14,510 bases of DNA from Flavobacteriales bacterium. Lineage in GTDB: Bacteria > Bacteroidota > Bacteroidia > Flavobacteriales > Flavobacteriaceae. The stretch spans positions 1 to 14,510 of the forward strand of contig JALWYR010000186.1 of the NCBI GenBank assembly GCA_027003085.1. Direction: 5' to 3'. The notes beneath the pieces were generated by a model. The model ran no database searches and was not told where the DNA came from. It saw only the letters and a list, made by a program, of their open reading frames with translations. The stretch's first letter is position 1. Each line of letters starts with the position of its first letter. This document shows, one piece after another, positions 6,672 through 14,200 of the stretch. A program made the translations under genes and the position numbers.

Positions 6672-7923
6672 ACTCATTTTGGGTTGGATTGTTTTCCTCC
6701 TGGCACTCCATACCGGACGTGCCGCCTGGTTGCTTATTCCCATGGACGAAACCCAGCATCAGCATTTGAAGGCCTACGGCCTTGTTTACCACGCGCTGAC
6801 CAAAGGCGTCAAAGTCAAATGGTTGCTCAACTATCGCGGTGGAGCATTCCTGATGCCGTCGTTGGACGAGCTCAAAAACGAAGCCACCGTAAAGGACATC
6901 ACTTTCGAAGAAATTACCGATGCCCAAGCTCTGCAAATCCTCGAAGATGTGGAAAGCCCGGCCCGTAATACCCATGCCGTTACGCTGGAAAAACCGCCCA
7001 AAATCGCCGTATATTCACCCAAAGACAAAATGCCCTGGGACGATGCCGTTACCCTGGCCCTGACCTATGCCGAAATTCCCTACGACGTGATATACGACGA
7101 AGAAGTCCTGCGCGGCGATTTGGTCAAATACGATTGGCTTCACTTGCATCACGAAGATTTTACCGGACAATACGGGCGTTTTTATGCCGCCTACCGGACG
7201 GCCCCCTGGTATGTGCAACGCAAACGGGAAATGGAAGCCCTGGCCCATAAGCTCGGATTTGCCAAGGTGTCCAAACTCAAACTGGCTGTGGCCCAAAAAA
7301 TCCGTGATTTTGTTGTAGGCGGTGGCTTTATGTTTGCCATGTGTTCGGCCACCGACACCTTCGACATCGCCCTGGCCGCTCACAATACCGATATTTGCGA
7401 ACCCATGTTCGACGGCGACCCCTCGGAACCCGGCTATCAGGATAAACTGGATTTTAGCCGGACCTTTGCTTTCGAAAATTTCATCCTGGAAACCGACCCC
7501 ATGGTCTATGAATTTTCGAATATCGACACCACACCGGTGCGCAACGTGCCCAAAGACCACGATTATTTCGAACTCAAAAGTTTTTCGGCCAAATACGACC
7601 CCGTGCCCACCATGCTCACCCAAAACCATACCGACCTGATTAAAGGTTTTTACGGACAAACCACGGCCTTTAACCCCAAAACCATCAAACCCAACGTGAT
7701 CATTATGGCCGTTACGCCCTGGAACGGCGAAGCCAAATACATCCACGGCAAAAAAGGCAAAGGCATGTTTACCTTCTACGGCGGGCACGACCCCGAAGAC
7801 TACAAACACAAAGTGGGCGACCCCAAAACCGAACTTCGCCTTCATCCGACCTCACCCGGCTACCGGCTCATCCTGAACAACGTATTGTTTCCGGCCGCCG
7901 AAAAACAAAAGAAAAAAACCTGA
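6658..7923 (+). CDS. Secreted GATase/ThuA-like protein of the family labelled 'asparagine synthetase B' in Bacteroidota
   Basis: The product is about 421 residues and has a signal peptide (hydrophobic 6-17, probable cleavage near GRA at 20-22). I recognise it as the Bacteroidota family often named asparagine synthetase B, but it has neither an N-terminal Cys2 glutaminase domain nor the SGG(L/V)DS ATP site, so that name is unsupported. Conserved-looking motifs are KIAVYSPKDKMPWDDAVTL (115-133), LHLHHEDFTGQYGRFY (161-176), FVVGGGFMFAMCSATD (218-233, Cys229) and GKGMFTFYGGHDPEDY (367-382). The GGG...C and GKG...GGHD pattern recalls ThuA-like and class I glutamine-amidotransferase-like folds, with Cys229 where a nucleophile elbow would lie; this is inference. 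Start choice: ATG 6658 or 6652, two codons earlier; both keep the signal peptide and overlap dnaB (14 or 20 bases). Its stop shares one base with the recN start (TGATG). It probably acts in the envelope; substrate unknown. Confidence 0.8.
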   Translation: MFRSKLILGWIVFLLALHTGRAAWLLIPMDETQHQHLKAYGLVYHALTKGVKVKWLLNYRGGAFLMPSLDELKNEATVKDITFEEITDAQALQILEDVESPARNTHAVTLEKPPKIAVYSPKDKMPWDDAVTLALTYAEIPYDVIYDEEVLRGDLVKYDWLHLHHEDFTGQYGRFYAAYRTAPWYVQRKREMEALAHKLGFAKVSKLKLAVAQKIRDFVVGGGFMFAMCSATDTFDIALAAHNTDICEPMFDGDPSEPGYQDKLDFSRTFAFENFILETDPMVYEFSNIDTTPVRNVPKDHDYFELKSFSAKYDPVPTMLTQNHTDLIKGFYGQTTAFNPKTIKPNVIIMAVTPWNGEAKYIHGKKGKGMFTFYGGHDPEDYKHKVGDPKTELRLHPTSPGYRLILNNVLFPAAEKQKKKT

Positions 7924-9599
7924 TGATAAAGCAATTGCACATCAGCAATTTGGCCCTCATCGACCGGATGGATATGAACTTTTCGCCGGCGCTCAACGTG
8001 ATTACGGGCGAAACCGGTGCCGGAAAATCCATTATGCTCAACGGGCTTTCGCTCATCCTGGGCAAACGGGCCGATACCTCACTTATCCGCGACAAATCCC
8101 GCAAGCTGACCGTGGAAGGCGTTTTCGACATTTCGGCCTACGGATTGCAAGAATTTTTCGAGGCCGAGGATTTGGACTACGAACCCGAAACCATCATCCG
8201 GCGCGAATTGCTGCCTTCGGGTAAATCCCGCGCCTTTGTAAACGACACGCCCGTGCGGCTCGAAACCTTGGAACGCCTGGGTGCCCGGCTGGTGGATATT
8301 CATTCCCAAAACCAAAACCTTCTGCTGCAACGCAAAGATTTCCGGCTTTCCATATTGGATGCCGTGGCCGGAAACAAGGAATTGTTGGACCAATACCGCC
8401 AACAATACCGGGAATGGAAACAAGCGGAGCGTGAATATGCCGAACTATCCGAACGTTTTACCATATTGCAACAAAACGCCGAATACCGTCAGTTCCAATT
8501 GGACGAACTCAACGGCTTGGACTGGGATTTGGATATCGAACAGGCCGAAGAGCAATTAAAATCCTACGAAAACCGCGAACGCATACTGGAAACCTTGACG
8601 CAAATCCGCCAACTGTTCGACGACGAAACCGCCGGCATTATGCCACGGCTTACCGAAGCGCGCGGCTTACTCGACCGCATAGCCGATGACCATGAACCAT
8701 TGACCGACTTAGCAAACCGTTGGGACGGCATTATGGCCGAAATGAACGATATTTTGCTCGAACTGAATCGCACGGCCGACGATTTCCGGTGGATGGATGA
8801 CGACGAAGCGCAACGGCTTCGCCATCAATTGGACGAATATTTCCGGCTGATGACCAAGCACCGTGTCCAAACCAAAGACGAATTATTGGCGCTGAAAAAA
8901 AACTGGGAAGCCGAAACCGAAGATTCCGGCCGCTTGGAAGAACGTTTACAACTGCTGAAAAAACAAATCACCAAGCTTGAAGCCGCCGTTCGTCAAGCGG
9001 CGCAAACATTGCACGAAAAGCGTAGCCAGGCCATTCCCCTAATCGAAAAATATGTGCACGGACTATTGCAAGACCTGGGCATGGAACACAGCCGCATACG
9101 AATCCGCCTAAACACCTCCGGCCAACCCGACGAAACGGGCATCGACCGGCCCGAATTCCTGCTCTCGTCCGACAAAGGCCAAACCTATGGCGACATTCGC
9201 AAACGGGCGTCGGGCGGTGAAATATCGCGGCTTATGCTGGCTTTCAAAACCCTGGTGGCACAAAGTGCCGGTTGGCCCACCCTGGTGTTCGACGAAATCG
9301 ATACGGGAGTTTCGGGTGATGTGGCCCGGAAAATGGCAACGCTATTTGCCCAAATGAGTCGCAATGTGCAAATCGTGCTTATTACCCACCTGCCACAAAT
9401 TGCTGTGGCCGGCGACCGGCATTTCAAAGTGTTCAAAACCGAACAAAACGGCGAAATTCTTTCCCGAGTCAAATCCTTGGACCGAAATGAACGCGTTCAT
9501 GAAATCGCCGAAATGCTTGAAGGGAAACCACCCTCGGTCACGGCCTTGGAGCATGCCCGTTTTCTATTGAACAATTCCCGTAAAACCTCCGCATCATGA
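7923..9599 (+). CDS. recN: DNA repair protein RecN
   Basis: RecN is an SMC-like ATPase that acts early in double-strand-break repair, holding DNA ends and assisting RecA. The 558-residue length is normal. It has Walker A GETGAGKS (29-36), a long charged coiled-coil middle with the RecN-type central segment, the ABC signature KRASGGEISRLML (427-439), Walker B TLVFDEIDTG with Asp457 and Glu458, and the switch His489 in LITHLPQIA. All ATPase motifs are intact. The start ATG shares one base with the preceding stop (TGATG), and its own stop overlaps the next start (ATGA), so translation is likely coupled on both sides. The SOS-type regulation common elsewhere is not apparent here, because there is no gap for a promoter; expression should follow the operon. 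The assignment is secure. Confidence 0.97.
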   Translation: MIKQLHISNLALIDRMDMNFSPALNVITGETGAGKSIMLNGLSLILGKRADTSLIRDKSRKLTVEGVFDISAYGLQEFFEAEDLDYEPETIIRRELLPSGKSRAFVNDTPVRLETLERLGARLVDIHSQNQNLLLQRKDFRLSILDAVAGNKELLDQYRQQYREWKQAEREYAELSERFTILQQNAEYRQFQLDELNGLDWDLDIEQAEEQLKSYENRERILETLTQIRQLFDDETAGIMPRLTEARGLLDRIADDHEPLTDLANRWDGIMAEMNDILLELNRTADDFRWMDDDEAQRLRHQLDEYFRLMTKHRVQTKDELLALKKNWEAETEDSGRLEERLQLLKKQITKLEAAVRQAAQTLHEKRSQAIPLIEKYVHGLLQDLGMEHSRIRIRLNTSGQPDETGIDRPEFLLSSDKGQTYGDIRKRASGGEISRLMLAFKTLVAQSAGWPTLVFDEIDTGVSGDVARKMATLFAQMSRNVQIVLITHLPQIAVAGDRHFKVFKTEQNGEILSRVKSLDRNERVHEIAEMLEGKPPSVTALEHARFLLNNSRKTSAS

Positions 9600-10639
9600 A
9601 AGTTTTGGGTATCATGAGCGGCACCTCGCTCGACGGCATGGATTTGGCCCTGGTGGATTTTGATGACAATAATCCGGCAAATTTCCGTTTTTTGGCCACC
9701 CACACCTACGGCTATTCGCCCAAATGGGAAAAACGCCTGCGCGATGCCTTCCATGCTACGGGACAGGAACTCACCCTTTTGGACGCCGAATACGGTTACT
9801 TTATTGGCGACACGGTAAATCGCTTTCTGGTCGAAACCGGCGCTGCCCGCCCCGATTTGATTGCTTCGCACGGACAAACCGTATTCCATGCGCCCGAACT
9901 CGGCTACACCTTGCAAATCGGTAGCGGAGCGCATATTACCGCTCGCACCGGAATAACCACGGTTTGCGACTTTCGCCGCCAGGACGTGGCCTTGGGCGGT
10001 CAGGGCGCACCCTTGGTGCCCATAGGCGACCGGATGCTTTTCGGCGAATACGACTATTGCCTGAACATCGGTGGGTTTGCCAATATTTCTTATGAAGACG
10101 AACAAGACAGGCGCATTGCCTTCGACACCGGGCCGGCCAATATTGTGCTCAACACCTTGGCCCGCCGTGTGGGCAAGACCTTCGATGCCGGCGGACAAAT
10201 AGCCCGCACGGGCAAAATTAGTCCCGGCCTCTTGGAAGCACTCAACGACCTGCCCTACTACCGGGATTTACGGCCCAAATCGCTGGGTTGGGAATTTGTG
10301 GAAACCGAAATTTTACCGGTGATCGACCGGAACGAACTGTCCGTTACCGATGCCTTGGCTGCCTTTACCGAGCACATTGCCATGCAAATAGCCCGGCACA
10401 TTCGCGGCGGACGTGTTCTGGTTACGGGTGGCGGCGCCTACAACAAATACCTTATGGAACGTATTCGCGCACATACAAACGCCGAAATTGTCATTCCCTC
10501 ACCCCAACTGATCGACTACAAGGAAGCGCTGATTTTTGCTTTGCTGGGCTTGCTCCGCATCCAAGGAAAACCCAACGTTTTGGCTTCGGTAACGGGTGCG
10601 CCCCGGGACCATTGTTCGGGGGTGGTTTTCGAGGTTTGA
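9596..10639 (+). CDS. anmK: Anhydro-N-acetylmuramic acid kinase
   Basis: AnmK uses ATP and water to open and phosphorylate 1,6-anhydro-MurNAc, giving MurNAc-6-phosphate in peptidoglycan recycling in the cytoplasm. The 347-residue protein is slightly shorter than the E. coli enzyme (369). Motifs in order: GTSLDGMD (9-16), ASHGQTVFH (90-98), CDFRRQDVALGGQGAPLVP (124-142), LNIGGFANIS (156-165), FDTGPANIVL (176-185), in which Asp177 matches the catalytic Asp of the family, DAGGQIA (197-203), and the ATP-binding TGGGAYNKYL (277-286). All are intact. It is the last gene of the overlapping run, joined to recN by ATGA. No murQ or other recycling gene is in view, so the link to recN looks positional rather than pathway-based. 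There is no obvious terminator after the stop. Confidence 0.96.
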   Translation: MKVLGIMSGTSLDGMDLALVDFDDNNPANFRFLATHTYGYSPKWEKRLRDAFHATGQELTLLDAEYGYFIGDTVNRFLVETGAARPDLIASHGQTVFHAPELGYTLQIGSGAHITARTGITTVCDFRRQDVALGGQGAPLVPIGDRMLFGEYDYCLNIGGFANISYEDEQDRRIAFDTGPANIVLNTLARRVGKTFDAGGQIARTGKISPGLLEALNDLPYYRDLRPKSLGWEFVETEILPVIDRNELSVTDALAAFTEHIAMQIARHIRGGRVLVTGGGAYNKYLMERIRAHTNAEIVIPSPQLIDYKEALIFALLGLLRIQGKPNVLASVTGAPRDHCSGVVFEV

Positions 10640-10671
10640 TTTTGCGCATAACGCCTTAGGTTCAAAAATTT

Positions 10672-10702
10672 TTTGCCAATCTATTTCCGCATAATTGCTT
10701 TG
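10672..10702 (+). promoter_or_regulatory. Candidate promoter for the metal-efflux locus
   Basis: TTTG (10672-10675), a 19-base spacer and TTGCTTTG (10695-10702) match the Bacteroidota TTTG/TAnnTTTG pattern with one mismatch (the second base of the -7 box). The surrounding 140 bp is strongly AT-rich, unlike the flanking anmK gene. The predicted start of transcription would be near 10709, about 70 bases before the His-rich gene. Confidence 0.35.
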
Positions 10703-10704
10703 AT

Positions 10705-10724
10705 AAATATACCTATCAATATTT
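10705..10724. promoter_or_regulatory. Inverted repeat over the predicted transcription start, possible operator
   Basis: AAATAT (10705-10710) and ATATTT (10719-10724) form a perfect 6-bp inverted repeat with an 8-base spacer, right after the candidate -7 box. The position would suit a repressor of the metal-efflux genes. In AT-rich DNA such a match can arise by chance, so this is weak. Confidence 0.2.
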
Positions 10725-10779
10725 CTTATAATTTTTTGGCGTTTGATATGGGTAAAAAAATATAATATTGCATTTGTAA

Positions 10780-11169
10780 ATGAAAACGATACTAACATAT
10801 TTACTTATTGTTGTCTTTATGGCCCAAAGTATCGGGGCACATTATCATATATTGGATTTTTTCCATGAATATGCCATGGATTACCGTTTGCACAAGGAAA
10901 AATACGGGGATGATATTTTTAGCTTTGTTTCCAAACATTTCGGGTCGTTGAAAAAATACCACTCGGAAGAACATAAAAAAGATCAGCAGGAACACAACAA
11001 CAAACACAAACATTGCATTTACCACTTACATTTGGATCAGTATTTTTTAAAAACCGATTTGTCCATTAATTTCCATCCGGTTATTTTTTCCAAACGTATA
11101 TTTTACTACCGGGAAAATTTTACTTCACCTTACTTTGATTCCATCATCGATCCGCCTGATTTTTCGTAG
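10780..11169 (+). CDS. Small exported His-rich protein, probable periplasmic metal binder
   Basis: The 129-residue product begins with a signal peptide (MKTILTYLLIVVFMAQSIGA, cleavage likely after residue 20). The mature part has a charged middle with a His cluster: His61, 65, 72, 76, 78, 82 and 84 plus Cys79, within 24 residues, and further His at 21, 23, 29, 38, 53 and 99. It ends in an aromatic stretch and a Pro-Pro near the C-terminus (IIDPPDFS). It contains no enzyme motif. Small His-rich exported proteins often accompany CzcA/CusA pumps in Bacteroidota, and here the pump follows 104 bases downstream on the same strand. I infer that it binds or senses divalent metal in the periplasm. The gene is clearly AT-richer than the genes before it. 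I do not recognise a named family; the start is fixed by the signal peptide. Confidence 0.75.
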   Translation: MKTILTYLLIVVFMAQSIGAHYHILDFFHEYAMDYRLHKEKYGDDIFSFVSKHFGSLKKYHSEEHKKDQQEHNNKHKHCIYHLHLDQYFLKTDLSINFHPVIFSKRIFYYRENFTSPYFDSIIDPPDFS

Positions 11170-11187
11170 GTAAATCCTCTTTTTGAA

Positions 11188-11213
11188 TCCGTTTGCCAAA
11201 ACGGAAAACTTTT
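11188..11213 (+). terminator. Short hairpin with T-rich tail, possible weak terminator or attenuator
   Basis: TCCGTTT (11188-11194) pairs with AAACGGA (11199-11205) over a GCCA loop and is followed by AAACTTTT. It lies 19 bases after the stop of the His-rich gene. The stem is short and AT-rich, so termination would be partial at best. It could set a lower level of the downstream pump relative to the small protein. Confidence 0.3.
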
Positions 11214-11273
11214 CAAGTCCTTTCGTAGTATCGGATCAAGCTTTTCCATTAATCAACCAAAAATATTTTACCT

Positions 11274-14200
11274 ATGTTAGAAAAAATCATACGGTTCAGT
11301 GTAAGAAATAAATTTATCGTATTCTTTTTCGTTACCATTCTGATTGGTTTCGGGTTTTATTCGCTAACCCACATTTCCATCGGTGCGGTGCCTGATATTA
11401 CCAACAATCAGGTGCAAGTGATCACCGTTTCCAAAAATTTGTCCACGCAAGACATCGAACAATTTATCACCTATCCCATCGAACTGGAAATGTCCAACTT
11501 GCCGGGCGTGGAAGAAATACGTTCGGTGTCCAAATTCGGATTGTCGGTGGTAACCATCGTTTTCAAAGAAAGCATGGGCACCTACTTGCCGCGTCAGTTG
11601 ATTGCCGAAAAACTCAATGCGGTCAAAGAAAAAATTCCGGAGGGCTTCGGAACGCCCGAAATGGGGCCTATTTCCACCGGACTGGGAGAAATTTATCAAT
11701 ATATCCTGGACGTAAAACCGGACTACGAAAACCGTTATTCCCCAACGGATTTGCGCACCATTCAGGACTGGATTATCAAGCGGTATTTGTCGGGCATACC
11801 GGGCGTGGTGGAAATCAACACCTGGGGCGGATTTTTGAAGCAATACGAAGTGGCCGTCAATCCGTCCAAACTGAAATCCATGGGTATAAGTATTTCGGAA
11901 GTATTTGAAGCCCTTGAAAAAAACAACAGCAATGCCGGCGGGGCATACATCGAAAAAAATCACAAGGCCTATTTCATCCGCGGCGAAGGATTGATGAAAG
12001 ATTTGGACGATATCCGCAATACGGTGGTTACGGTCAGGAACGGCATACCGGTAAAAATCAAAGATATTGCGGAAGTGGGCTACGGGCATGCACCACGTTT
12101 CGGTGCCATTACGGCCAACGGCGAAGGCGAAAAAGTGATGGGACAAATCATGATGCTCAAAGGCGCCAACTCCAAAGAAGTTATCGAAGCGGTTCATCAA
12201 CGGGTGCAGGAAATATCCAAAATCCTGCCCGAAGGATTATACATCAACGGATTTTTGGACCGGAGCGAATTGGTAGGAAAAACCACTTTTACCATTACCG
12301 AAAATTTGGTTTTGGGAAGTTTGATTGTGATTTTTGTGGTCCTGCTGCTGTTGGGCAATTGGCGTTCGGGTTTGATTGTGGCATCGGTGATTCCGCTATC
12401 GCTTCTTTTTACGCTTTCCATGATGTATCTCCTGGACATTGACGCCAATTTGATGAGCTTGGGCGCCATCGACTTCGGGATTATCATCGACGGAGCCATC
12501 ATCATTGTGGAATTCACCGCTTTTCTGCTGGTTCAAAAATATTTGAAACTGAAAGAATTACCGGAGAACGAACAAAAAGAATTGAAAGACCGGATTTCCG
12601 TCAATGCGGCATCCAAAATGATGTCGTCGGCCATTTTCGGTCAAATTATCATTTTGATTGTTTTTATTCCCATACTAACACTTCAAGGTGTGGAAGGAAA
12701 AATGTTCCGTCCCATGGCCATGACGTTCGGTTTTGCCCTCATCGGTGCCATTCTGTTGGGTTTGACCTATGTGCCGGCCATGACGGCCTTGTTTTTGAAA
12801 CCGCATCAATTATCGGAGCGAAACATCTCGGTTCGCATTATGTCGTTCCTTAAAAAAATGTATCAACCCACCATTGATTGGGCCATGGAAAACAAGAAAA
12901 AGGTATTGGGATTGGCCGCAGGAATTTTTCTAGGCGCCATTTATATTTTCACGCATTTGGGTGCCGAATTTGTTCCCACACTGGACGAAGGCGATTTGGT
13001 GATCCAGCCCGTGCTCAAAACCGGAACTTCGCTTTCGGAGGTCAAGCGCATCACCACCCGGATGGAAAAAATCTTACTTAAATTTCCCGAAGTTAAACAA
13101 GTGGTCAGCCGGATAGGTGCCGCCGAAGTTCCCACCGACCCCATGTCCATGGAACAAGTGGATATGGTAGTGACTCTTAAACCGCGCAAGGAATGGGAAA
13201 CCACTGACGACAAGGAAGAATTGATTGAAAAAATGAAAGAAGCCCTGTCGGTTTTTCCCGATATGGAATTGGAGTTTACCCAACCCATTGAAATGCGCTT
13301 CAACGAATTGATTTCGGGCGTGCGCTCGGATATTGCGGTGAAAATCTACGGCGAAGACATGCAAATTCTTAACGAAAAAGCCCATCAAATAAAAAAGGCC
13401 ATTGAAAATATTGAAGGTGTGGGTGATATTTCGGTGGAAAAAACCGCGGGACTACCGCAAATGCTGGTGAAATACGACCGGAACAAACTTTCCAAATACG
13501 GATTGAAAATAAACGACTTGAATGAGATAATTGCCATGGGATTTGCCGGAAAGTCGGCGGGAAACGTTTTTGAAGGCGAAAAACGTTTTGATTTGGTCGT
13601 GCGATTGGACAGCAGTTTGCGAAAAGATTTGACGCATCTTAAAAATTTATTGGTGGACACGCCGGACGGCAACAAAATCCCATTGAGCGAAGTGGCGGAA
13701 ATAACCTACACCACCGGTGCCGCCCAAATTTCAAGGGATAATACGCACCGGCGCACGGTGGTTTCCATCAATGTACGCAACAGGGATTTACAATCGGTGG
13801 TGGATGATATTCGCAAAACGATTGATGAAAAAATCAAACTTCCGGCCGGATATTACGTAACCTACGCCGGGCAGTTTGAAAACCTGCAATCGGCCAAAAA
13901 ACGTCTGTATATTGCCGTTCCGGTGGCGTTGATACTCATCTTTCTGATGCTGTATTTTGTTTTCAAATCCGTAAAAAACGTGTTGATTATCTACACGGCC
14001 ATACCTTTTGCCACCGTGGGCGGTATTTTGTTGCTTTGGTTGCGCGGCATGCCTTTCAGCATTTCGGCCGGCATCGGATTTATCGCCTTGTTCGGTATAG
14101 CCGTCTTGAATGGAATTGTGCTTATGGAACGATTTAAAGAATTGAAGGAAGAAGAAGGCGTCTTGGACGAAACCGTTATCAAAAAAGGCGCATTGAGCAG

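Noticed and set aside
7015..7845. Minus-strand open frame (276 codons) opposite the GATase-like gene
   Set aside because: It is antisense to a conserved gene, with the same Phe/Gly/His-rich shadow composition and no recognisable domain.
11364..12200. Minus-strand open frame (278 codons) opposite the RND pump
   Set aside because: The + strand encodes an uninterrupted CzcA-type pump with all key residues; the antisense frame is a Phe/His/Arg-rich shadow.
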